Source of the DNA: an uncultured Methanobrevibacter sp.
GTDB taxonomy: Archaea; Methanobacteriota; Methanobacteria; Methanobacteriales; Methanobacteriaceae
Assembly: GCA_946611495.1 (NCBI GenBank)
Contig: CAMODR010000101.1
Span: forward strand, 1-5,586
DNA length: 5,586 bases
Reading direction: 5' to 3'
Part shown: piece by piece, positions 1 through 5,585 of the stretch
How positions within the stretch are numbered: position 1 is the stretch's first letter
Layout of the letters: every line of letters begins with the position of its first letter
Notes under the pieces: generated by a model
Database searches by the model: none
Told to the model about the DNA's origin: nothing
Seen by the model: the letters and a program-made list of their open reading frames with translations, nothing else
Program-made: the position numbers and the translations under genes

Positions 1-20
1 TTGCAAAATTATTGAGAGCC

Positions 21-2186
21 ATGATTTTTACTATAGAATATGATAAGGGCACTCGATTAAGAGTGCGTTGTGGTAAAGAGGCATTTACCAAAGAAGAATC
101 CTATGGCTTAGCTGAAACCTTATTAGAATATGATTTCATTGATGAAGTGAAAGTTTCACACAGAAATGGAAGCATTTTAGTACTATACAATGATCCAAGC
201 AAAAGAATAAAGATTCTTAGAATTTTATCTAAAATTACTCAAGATGATTTATACGAAGCGAAACCAAGTGATGAACTAGCATTAGCAGAATTATCTAATG
301 ATTTTGCAATAAAACTTGCAAAACGTGTTTTAAAGAGATATATATTTAAAATTATATTGCCTATTCCTCTAAGAAGAATCCAAATGCTACTTCGTGCAGC
401 AGGATTCATATGGAGAGGATTTGATAGCTTAACCAGTTTTCGTGCAGATGTTGCATTACTTGATGGAACTGCAATACTTGCATCATTGCTTACTAAAAAC
501 TACAATTCTGTAGGTTCAATGATGTTCCTATTATCCATCTCTGACATGCTTGAAGACTACACTATGCAAAAGACCAAAAGCACACTCAAAAGCAGTTTGG
601 CATTAAATATTGATAGTGTATGGAAAGTGGATGTAGACGATGACGGATGCGAAATCGAAAGTCAATACCCATTATCTCAACTTGAAAAAGGAGATAAGAT
701 AAGAATCAGAACCGGTGCAATCATTCCTGTTGATGGAGTTATTGCAGATGGAGATGCAATGATCAATGAGGCATCCATGACTGGAGAATCATTAGCAGTC
801 CATAAGAATGAAGGTAAAGCTGTCCATGCAGGAACTGTTGTTGAAGAAGGTTCAATAGTCATAGAAGTTCGTTCAGTTAATGATGAAACCAGACTTAATA
901 AGATCATTGACATGATTGAAGACTCAGAAGAGCTAAAGGCAAGCATTCAAAGTAAGGCTGAAAAATTAGCAGACAGCATTGTACCATACAGCTTGCTTGC
1001 AACTGCATTTACTTACCTGCTTACAAGAAATGTAACCAAAGCTTTAGCTGTATTGATGGTAGACTTCTCATGTGCAATTAAGCTAACCACACCTATATCT
1101 GTTATCTCTGCAATGAAAGAAGCATCTGACAATAGGATGATGGTTAAAGGTGGAAAACACTTAGAGGCTTATGCAAATGCAGACACAATTGTCTTTGATA
1201 AGACAGGCACATTAACCAATGCAAGCCCTGTTCTTGAAAAGGTAATTCCTTGCGGCAAATACGAAAGGGATGAGGTCTTAAGAATTGCGGCATGTATTGA
1301 AGAGCACTTTGCTCATAGTGTTGCTACTGCTATCGTAAAGCAAGCAGAAAAAGAAGGATTGATACATGAGGAAGACCATAGTGAAGTTGAATACATCGTT
1401 GCACATGGTATTTCAACCACTTACGACGGTAAGAAAGCAATCATTGGAAGCAGACATTTCGTAGAGGAAGATGAAGGAATCAGATTTACCAAAAAGCAAG
1501 AAAAGATTATTGAAGAGAATATTGAAGAATATTCAGTAATTTACCTTGCAATAGGCAAAAAACTTCAAGGAATTCTTTGTATTGCAGACCCTGTAAGAGA
1601 AGAGGCTCATGATGTAATAAGTGAGCTTAAAGAGTTAGGCATTACTAATATAGTTATGCTAACAGGTGACAGTGAAAACGCTGCAAAAAGAATAGCTAGC
1701 GATTTGGGAATTACAAGATACAAATCACAAGTGCTTCCTGAAGATAAGGCAAACATCATCCAAGACATTAAGGAAGAAGGTCACCAAGTAATCATGGTTG
1801 GTGACGGAATAAACGACTCTCCAGCATTATCTGCTGCAGATGTCTCAGTGGCTATGAGAAACTCATCAGACATTGCAAGGGAAGTTGCAGACATTTCCTT
1901 ACTTTCCGATGACCTTTATGACTTGGTAACACTTAGAAAGCTATCCACTGGAATGCTTGATAAGATCAATGCAAACTATAGGCATATCGTCATGTTTAAT
2001 GGATCCTTGATTGTGCTTGGTGTTATGGGAATCATACCTCCTACAACAACTTCATTACTCCATAACTTGTCTACAATGCTATTTGGAGTAAGAAGCACAA
2101 AGTCTGTCCTTCCAGAAGCTGATGAAATCAGAGTCATTGAAGCTGAAGCAAATGACACTGCTTTAATTGGCGAAGCTGGAAAATAA
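21..2186 (+). CDS. Heavy-metal-type P-type ATPase with atypical SCAIK membrane motif (P1B-6/FezB-like)
   Basis: ATP-driven metal pump of the cytoplasmic membrane. Residues are numbered from a TTG at 12. Visible motifs: actuator TGES (257-260), phosphorylation loop DKTGTLT with Asp396, TGD (551-553) and hinge GDGIND (597-602). The expected HP dipeptide of the nucleotide domain reads His435-Ser436. The ion-site helix reads DFSCAIKLTTP (351-361), so the usual CPC is replaced by Ser-Cys-Ala and a Lys follows. Residues 5-75 look like a degenerate HMA-type fold without CxxC. Clear hydrophobic pairs lie near 146-180, 323-368 and 658-695; the first expected pair (about 105-135) is weak and Arg/Lys-rich. 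The motif resembles the group called P1B-6, which includes the ferrosome protein FezB, so iron is the best guess for substrate, but this is inference. Start: ATG at 21 is chosen; TTG at 12 is in frame, no good ribosome site is seen, and the frame stays open to the window edge, so a start further upstream is possible. Confidence 0.85.
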   Translation: MIFTIEYDKGTRLRVRCGKEAFTKEESYGLAETLLEYDFIDEVKVSHRNGSILVLYNDPSKRIKILRILSKITQDDLYEAKPSDELALAELSNDFAIKLAKRVLKRYIFKIILPIPLRRIQMLLRAAGFIWRGFDSLTSFRADVALLDGTAILASLLTKNYNSVGSMMFLLSISDMLEDYTMQKTKSTLKSSLALNIDSVWKVDVDDDGCEIESQYPLSQLEKGDKIRIRTGAIIPVDGVIADGDAMINEASMTGESLAVHKNEGKAVHAGTVVEEGSIVIEVRSVNDETRLNKIIDMIEDSEELKASIQSKAEKLADSIVPYSLLATAFTYLLTRNVTKALAVLMVDFSCAIKLTTPISVISAMKEASDNRMMVKGGKHLEAYANADTIVFDKTGTLTNASPVLEKVIPCGKYERDEVLRIAACIEEHFAHSVATAIVKQAEKEGLIHEEDHSEVEYIVAHGISTTYDGKKAIIGSRHFVEEDEGIRFTKKQEKIIEENIEEYSVIYLAIGKKLQGILCIADPVREEAHDVISELKELGITNIVMLTGDSENAAKRIASDLGITRYKSQVLPEDKANIIQDIKEEGHQVIMVGDGINDSPALSAADVSVAMRNSSDIAREVADISLLSDDLYDLVTLRKLSTGMLDKINANYRHIVMFNGSLIVLGVMGIIPPTTTSLLHNLSTMLFGVRSTKSVLPEADEIRVIEAEANDTALIGEAGK

Positions 2187-2201
2187 AATTTAATAGAACA
2201 T

Positions 2202-2242
2202 TGTAAATTTTATAGAGAAATTCTATAAATTTACATTTTTTT
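2202..2242 (+). terminator. Stem-loop plus T7 terminator after the ATPase gene
   Basis: The arm at 2202-2216 pairs with 2222-2235 with one bulged base, leaving a loop of about 5 bases (GAAAT). Seven T follow directly (2236-2242), then A and four more T. It begins 15 bases after the ATPase stop codon. Archaeal termination mainly needs the oligo-T run; the hairpin is AT-rich and its contribution is uncertain. Confidence 0.6.
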
Positions 2243-2382
2243 ATTTTAAAAAAAGACTAATTTTAAAAAAAGATTAATATAAAAAAAACTTAAAAAAAAC
2301 AACTAAAATAAAAAAAAGACTAATTTTAAAAAAGAATAATATTTAAAAAAGTTTAATATTAAAAAACTTAAAAAAAGATATT
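2243..2382. repeat. Degenerate tandem array of about nine 13-17 bp A-tract units
   Basis: The spacer between the convergent ATPase and hcgF genes can be cut into nine consecutive units near the consensus AATTTTAAAAAAAGACT: 2243-2258, 2259-2275, 2276-2291, 2292-2304, 2305-2321, 2322-2337, 2338-2354, 2355-2369 and 2370-2382. Each holds a run of 6-8 A and most end in GACT, GATT, CTT or similar. A 23-bp stretch is identical at 2248-2270 and 2311-2333. On the - strand every unit supplies a T6-T8 run, so the array could act as a serial terminator for transcripts leaving hcgF. It may also be simple-sequence slippage in AT-rich DNA. Confidence 0.6.
2361..2376 (-). terminator. Oligo-T termination signal after hcgF
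   Basis: Reading the - strand past the hcgF stop codon, the first strong T-runs are T7 (2376-2370) and T6 (2366-2361), 14-30 bases downstream, followed by further runs in the A-tract array. Runs of T on the coding strand are the typical archaeal termination signal. No stable hairpin precedes them. Confidence 0.5.
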
Positions 2383-2389
2383 AAGAGAA

Positions 2390-2992
2390 TTATTTATAAA
2401 AAATATCCACATTGCTCATTTTTTCAATTCTTTTGAAATTGTTGTTTAAATAATAAATAAGTATTTCTAAAGTTTTTTCAACTCCACTCTTTTGACGTTC
2501 ATATAAATTATTGGAATTTGTCTCAATTAAATTAGCACTTACATCAGAACAAGTGTTAATAACTAAATCATCATCAACAATGCTTATGCCACCATAACCT
2601 ACACCTGCAGTTGTGCCAATGCCTATATCCGAATTGGATAATTTTTTAGCGGCTTCTGCCATTAATATGGACATTTCCCTATCTCCCTTATCATCATAAA
2701 CCTTAATTCCTTTTATTAATTTTAAAGGTTCAATAGGATTTTCTATCTTCAAAATGGATTTTACAGCATCTAAAGTAGGAATAAAAAAACCGCAAGTAAC
2801 ACTTAATTCATTTAAATCAAAAATGGAACATTTATCTTCTAAAATTGCATCCTTTAAGCAGTCCTTTTGAACTTTATTAACTAGGCTCCAATAGGATGAA
2901 GAAAAGTTATCCTCATAATTTTGGGCAATTGCATGAATCTCACGAGCTAAAATTCCATGTGTAAAACATTCTGCAGTAGCGATAGTAATCAT
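2390..2992 (-). CDS. hcgF: HcgF: guanylylpyridinol thioester-forming protein of FeGP cofactor biosynthesis (UPF0254 family)
   Basis: In the known pathway HcgF binds the guanylylpyridinol precursor of the [Fe]-hydrogenase cofactor and holds its carboxylate as a thioester on Cys9, a step towards the acyl-iron ligand. The 200-residue product opens with MITIATAECFTHG, placing a cysteine exactly at position 9, in the start characteristic of UPF0254 proteins. A glycine-rich stretch GIGTTAGVGYGG (124-135) is a likely nucleotide or substrate loop. It is cytoplasmic, with no signal peptide or membrane segment. Other cysteines are at 45, 55, 67 and 148. The start is supported by GGTG five bases before the ATG and by the Cys9 register. 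It is the last gene of the hcgC-D-E-F series and lies 158 bp from hcgE, so it may have its own promoter. The C-terminal 30 residues are Asn/Lys/Ile-rich, as is common in AT-rich genomes. Linking UPF0254 to HcgF rests on memory of the family plus the Cys9 match and gene context. Confidence 0.87.
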   Translation of the reverse strand: MITIATAECFTHGILAREIHAIAQNYEDNFSSSYWSLVNKVQKDCLKDAILEDKCSIFDLNELSVTCGFFIPTLDAVKSILKIENPIEPLKLIKGIKVYDDKGDREMSILMAEAAKKLSNSDIGIGTTAGVGYGGISIVDDDLVINTCSDVSANLIETNSNNLYERQKSGVEKTLEILIYYLNNNFKRIEKMSNVDIFYK

Positions 2993-2997
2993 ATTAA

Positions 2998-3001
2998 CAC
3001 C
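2998..3001 (-). promoter_or_regulatory. Ribosome binding site of hcgF
   Basis: The - strand reads GGTGTTAATATG, that is GGTG, five bases, then the start codon. It is almost identical to the hcgD site (GGTGCTAATATG) and complements the archaeal 16S rRNA tail. It fixes the hcgF start. Confidence 0.65.
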
Positions 3002-3031
3002 ATAAATAAAAGAAATAAAGCAACAGATAAT

Positions 3032-3086
3032 AAATAATAAACTAAAATAATGAACTATAATAATTAACTAAAATAATAAACTAAAA
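3032..3086. repeat. Direct repeats in the hcgE-hcgF spacer
   Basis: A 16-bp sequence, AAATAATAAACTAAAA, occurs identically at 3032-3047 and 3071-3086, 39 bp apart. A shifted 11-bp copy, ACTAAAATAAT, is found at 3041-3051 and 3067-3077. The spacer (2993-3150) is otherwise A/T-only in long stretches. On the - strand it holds T-runs at 3150-3146, 3125-3120, 3110-3104 and 3102-3097, which could attenuate or end transcription after hcgE. I see no convincing TATA box for hcgF here. Confidence 0.5.
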
Positions 3087-3150
3087 CAAAATGATGAAAA
3101 AATAAAAAAATAAATAAAGAAAAAATAATATGAATAGATAATCTCAAAAA

Positions 3151-3795
3151 TTATTCTTTATTCTTTTCAATCAGCAATTTTAAGGCTTCTTTAGTAATGA
3201 TATTTGAAATATCATCTAAAACATAAGGAGTTATTGGAATTGCATCACGAATAAATTTATTAGTGCTTATAACCAAATGATCTTTTAGAATACCTTCTTT
3301 TCTCAATTCTTCAACAGCAGGATTAGAATCATCAAATTCAGAAATGTCCTTTACGACAATTTCTTCATCACCAATACCAAAAATTCCTGCAGTTCCTATT
3401 GTTTTTGACCCATTTTCATGAGCTTTTTTAATTATCTTTGCTGCAGTAGGGATTGTATTTCCCCCTGCTATTTCAATAACTACTACATCTCCAGTAATTA
3501 AATCCAAATTATCGTCAGATATATCTTCAGTAATTGAAACGACTTCTCTAAAATCCTTTGGATGGGTGGATAGTCTTTTTAAAAAATCAGATTTATACTC
3601 TCCAACTTTTGCACCTTTCAATAAAAAGATTATGTCAGATTCTGAAATTTTTTGTCCATCAAAGACTGTTATCTTAGAAGGGCCACCTCTATGAACTTGA
3701 ATAAGATTTATTCCGGTTCTTAACCCTAATCTACCAAAACCAACTAAATCAATACTCCCTTTAGGAATTAAATTATTTTCCATCTCTTGAATCAT
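3151..3795 (-). CDS. hcgE: HcgE: ThiF/E1-like enzyme adenylating the guanylylpyridinol carboxylate
   Basis: HcgE is a ubiquitin-activating-like (ThiF/MoeB fold) enzyme that uses ATP to activate the carboxylate of the guanylylpyridinol precursor so that HcgF can form a thioester with it. The 214-residue protein has an N-terminal Rossmann strand and glycine loop, DLVGFGRLGLRTG (16-28, GxGxxG at 19-24), then an acidic strand end at Asp46 (ITVFDGQ, 42-48), where E1-type enzymes bind ribose. A second strand, VVVIEIAGGNT (104-114), fits the same fold. There is no cysteine anywhere, so neither the catalytic Cys nor the Zn-binding CxxC pairs of MoeB/ThiF are present; this fits an adenylation-only enzyme. 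The first ATG is preferred because GTG sits five bases before it, in the same register as the hcgD and hcgF sites; a second ATG is at codon 5. It stands 154 bp from hcgD and 158 bp from hcgF. A generic ThiF-like protein is the alternative, but the neighbours argue for HcgE. Confidence 0.87.
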   Translation of the reverse strand: MIQEMENNLIPKGSIDLVGFGRLGLRTGINLIQVHRGGPSKITVFDGQKISESDIIFLLKGAKVGEYKSDFLKRLSTHPKDFREVVSITEDISDDNLDLITGDVVVIEIAGGNTIPTAAKIIKKAHENGSKTIGTAGIFGIGDEEIVVKDISEFDDSNPAVEELRKEGILKDHLVISTNKFIRDAIPITPYVLDDISNIITKEALKLLIEKNKE

Positions 3796-3798
3796 TTT

Positions 3799-3803
3799 AT
3801 CAC
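3799..3803 (-). promoter_or_regulatory. Ribosome binding site of hcgE
   Basis: The - strand reads GTGATAAAATG. The GTG ends five bases before the ATG, as in hcgD and hcgF, and GTGAT complements the archaeal 16S rRNA end. It supports the first of two nearby in-frame ATG codons. Confidence 0.5.
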
Positions 3804-3813
3804 ATTATAATAT

Positions 3814-3839
3814 AAATCAAATACAAATCAAATACAAAT
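3814..3839. repeat. Perfect 11-bp tandem repeat upstream of hcgE
   Basis: AAATCAAATAC is present at 3814-3824 and again, identical and directly adjacent, at 3825-3835, followed by a partial third copy (AAAT, 3836-3839). It lies 19-44 bases before the hcgE start codon, inside the probable 5' untranslated leader if the TATA box near 3883-3891 is real. It could be an operator, a leader element or replication slippage. Confidence 0.6.
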
Positions 3840-3865
3840 AAATTTTAATTAAAGAATAAATAAAA

Positions 3866-3887
3866 AAGAACTTAATAAGAACTTATA
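3866..3887. repeat. Second 11-bp tandem repeat in the hcgD-hcgE spacer
   Basis: AAGAACTTAAT (3866-3876) is followed directly by AAGAACTTATA (3877-3887), matching at 9 of 11 positions. Its different sequence but equal period to the repeat at 3814-3839 puts equivalent faces one helical turn apart. It abuts the candidate TATA box. Confidence 0.45.
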
Positions 3888-3891
3888 TAAA
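3883..3891 (-). promoter_or_regulatory. Candidate TATA box for hcgE
   Basis: The - strand reads TTTATATAA, close to the archaeal TATA consensus, about 90 bases before the hcgE start codon. It would predict transcription starting near 3860 with a leader of roughly 65 bases. The upstream flank is all T rather than a purine-rich BRE, and the T-run (3895-3889) could equally be part of a terminator for hcgD. A second TATA-like string at 3805-3817 is too close to the start codon. Confidence 0.3.
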
Positions 3892-3949
3892 AAAATCAAT
3901 GAGTAAAACTTTTAAATGAATTTTAAAAACCTAATTGCCTCAAACAAAA

Positions 3950-4678
3950 CTAAAAGTCAGCCGAAATATACTTCCAAGGAACTCCCTTGTCAATCATTTC
4001 CACAGGAACATCAATTTTTTCATTATTCTTAAGCAATTCAGTTAATGCAAATAAGCCAGGCACTTCAATAATATGATGAGACACATCGATTAAAGTAACA
4101 TCTAATTTTTTAGCCAAAATAGCATTTGAATGATTTAAATCGCCAGATAAAAATGCATCTATCGACCTGTCCTTAGCTAATTTGATAAACTCCTTATTGC
4201 TTAGGCCATATCCAGAAACAATAGCTATTTTTCTTAAGATCTTATCAAAATTATTATCATTGACTAACCTTACATTCTCAGGACCGAACTTATAGCAAAC
4301 CAATGCTAAAAATTCATCCAATGTCTTAATGGAAGAGCATATCCTGCCAATGCCAGTTTTCTTATGGAAAATTGAAATTGGCTTTAAGCCTAAATAATAA
4401 GCCAAGGAATCATTTGCGCCACCATCAATTATGTCCCAATTAGAATGGATAACATAAGTTGGAGTCTTAGGCATAAATAATGGAGGATGATGTGCAATAA
4501 CCAAATCCCCCTTTTCAAACATTAAGTCATCTTCAGGCAACAAATCCATTATAACCTTTATTCTTTTGATTTGGGAATTGTCATAATTTTTCCCAAAATA
4601 ACCAATTTTATCCCCTTTCAATGCATATTTACGAGGCACTATCTCATCTAAAATATTAAAAATATCATTTGCATACAT
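3950..4678 (-). CDS. hcgD: HcgD: Nif3-like dinuclear metal protein of FeGP cofactor biosynthesis
   Basis: HcgD is the Nif3-family member of the hcg set; its fold carries a dinuclear metal site and it has been suggested to bring iron to the nascent cofactor, but its exact reaction is not settled. The 242-residue product has the family's metal ligand motifs in order: AHHPPLF (His63, His64), HSNWDIIDGGANDSLAYYLGL spread over 78-98 (His78, Asp82), SGDLNH (178-183) and SHHIIE (200-205, with His201, His202, Glu205). The length fits compact archaeal Nif3 proteins without the inserted domain of many bacterial forms. It is cytoplasmic, with no signal or membrane segment. It starts one base after the hcgC stop codon, with its GGTG ribosome site inside the last hcgC codons, so translation of the two is probably coupled. 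A general Nif3 housekeeping protein would look alike; position between hcgC and hcgE decides the name. Confidence 0.85.
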   Translation of the reverse strand: MYANDIFNILDEIVPRKYALKGDKIGYFGKNYDNSQIKRIKVIMDLLPEDDLMFEKGDLVIAHHPPLFMPKTPTYVIHSNWDIIDGGANDSLAYYLGLKPISIFHKKTGIGRICSSIKTLDEFLALVCYKFGPENVRLVNDNNFDKILRKIAIVSGYGLSNKEFIKLAKDRSIDAFLSGDLNHSNAILAKKLDVTLIDVSHHIIEVPGLFALTELLKNNEKIDVPVEMIDKGVPWKYISADF

Positions 4679-4679
4679 A

Positions 4680-5558
4680 TTAGCACCATTCTAATATTTC
4701 TGAATAAATCCTATCAATAAAATCTCCAATAATGTCATCACAGCTAAAAATGGAAATTGTTGAAACCTTAATAACTGGAGAGTTAATTAATCTTAAAAAC
4801 TTATTTATATCCTTTTCCTTAAAAATGATTTCCTCATAGAATGTCATTTCAGAAGAACAATAAAGAACCCCTTCCTTAGACAATATCTCATTCATTGATT
4901 GCCTTAAAATATCTATAGAAAAGGTCATTGTTCCAGAAGTTTTCGTATTTAAACCCATTGTCTTTAAAATAAACTTATATTCTGCATTAACGAGACCTGC
5001 TCGAGTGTGAATATTATTCTTATTTCTTAAAAGAGAGTCATTATCTTCAGCTATTGGATCCTCAATCAAAAAGACCTTTGAATTGATTGATTCTGATTGG
5101 GATTCGTTTATGCCACCTAAGCCTGTAGTGTCAATAACTACATCAGAATGTTTTATCAAATCCAAATCTTTGGAGAATTTAATATTAGATTTGAGTTTAC
5201 TTAAGTCACAATCTTCATTTAATTCATCAAAACCCTTTTTATCATCGTTTATTATAGGATTTCCTAATGGAGAATCAATAAATCCTTCCAAATGAGGATA
5301 AATATCCACAATGGTTATGTCTTTAAAATTATCCATTGACAAATACTTAGCAATGGCTATTCCAGTGAAGTATGTTCCGATGATTAGGATAGAACTTTCC
5401 TTATTAATTATCTCCCTATCCTCTAAAGTTCCAAAGAGACCTAAAACAGCATTAGCTTTCTTTTTTAAAATCAGATTAAAAATATCTATCAATTTAAAAT
5501 TCGATTTTACAGTGAAAACTTCAGAACTTATTCCAGTGTCAAAATCATTTTCATTCAT
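4680..5558 (-). CDS. hcgC: HcgC: SAM-dependent pyridinol methyltransferase of FeGP cofactor biosynthesis (DUF1188)
   Basis: HcgC transfers a methyl group from S-adenosylmethionine to the pyridinol ring of the FeGP cofactor precursor. The 292-residue product has a helical N-terminal segment (about 1-52), then a Rossmann unit: strand and loop SILIIGTYFTGIAIAKYL (56-73), with Asp85 ending the next strand in IVDIYPH (83-89). GNPI (99-102) and DTTGLGGI (143-150) follow, the latter where a substrate or cofactor loop is expected. The C-terminal part includes KTSGTMTFSIDILRQS (206-221). The protein is cytoplasmic and resembles NAD(P)-type dehydrogenase folds more than classical methyltransferases, as known for HcgC. 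The ATG at 5556-5558 is preceded by GATGATTTAA, a weak TGAT ribosome signal. It is immediately followed by hcgD. Its N-terminus lies 28 bases from the window end, where hcgB or hcgA is expected upstream. Confidence 0.84.
   Translation of the reverse strand: MNENDFDTGISSEVFTVKSNFKLIDIFNLILKKKANAVLGLFGTLEDREIINKESSILIIGTYFTGIAIAKYLSMDNFKDITIVDIYPHLEGFIDSPLGNPIINDDKKGFDELNEDCDLSKLKSNIKFSKDLDLIKHSDVVIDTTGLGGINESQSESINSKVFLIEDPIAEDNDSLLRNKNNIHTRAGLVNAEYKFILKTMGLNTKTSGTMTFSIDILRQSMNEILSKEGVLYCSSEMTFYEEIIFKEKDINKFLRLINSPVIKVSTISIFSCDDIIGDFIDRIYSEILEWC
4684..4687 (-). promoter_or_regulatory. Ribosome binding site of hcgD, embedded in the hcgC end
   Basis: The - strand reads GGTGCTAATATG: GGTG overlaps the last Trp and Cys codons of hcgC, the hcgC stop TAA lies in the spacer, and ATG follows after five bases. 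The arrangement predicts translational coupling of hcgC and hcgD. Confidence 0.65.
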
Positions 5559-5585
5559 TTAAATCATCATAAAAGAATTTAATTC
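5559..5585 (-). other. Possible tail of an upstream gene abutting hcgC
   Basis: Of the three - strand frames between the window edge and hcgC, only one runs open, reading ELNSFMMI and then TAA (5561-5559), directly against the hcgC ATG. It could be the C-terminal end of an upstream hcg gene such as hcgB, giving a zero-base junction. With eight codons visible this is weak; the upstream gene may equally end outside the window, and the TGA at 5586-5584 in another frame would also serve as a stop. Confidence 0.22.

Noticed and set aside
21..260. Classical HMA metal-binding domain with CxxC at the ATPase N-terminus
   Set aside because: The region has a single Cys (RVRCG, residue 20) and no CxxC, so only a degenerate HMA-like fold can be suggested.
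677..946. Open frame of 89 codons on the - strand inside the ATPase gene
   Set aside because: Ser/Thr/Ile-rich translation antisense to the conserved actuator domain, no ribosome site and no recognisable motif; a shadow of the real gene.
1976..2158. Open frame of 60 codons on the - strand at the ATPase 3' end
   Set aside because: Antisense to the conserved last membrane pair of the ATPase; no independent support.
2243..2382. CRISPR array in the A-tract repeats
   Set aside because: Units of 13-17 bp are contiguous and A/T-only, with no unique spacers and no cas genes nearby.
3151..3795. Assignment as MoeB/ThiF of molybdopterin or thiamine synthesis
   Set aside because: The protein is short, has no catalytic or zinc-binding cysteines and sits between Nif3-like and UPF0254-type genes, which fits HcgE better.
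3805..3817. TATA-like string immediately before hcgE
   Set aside because: At 10-22 bases from the start codon it would place transcription initiation inside the coding region.
5083..5562. Two + strand open frames opposite hcgC
   Set aside because: Both mirror the conserved hcgC coding sequence, have low-complexity translations and no ribosome site.
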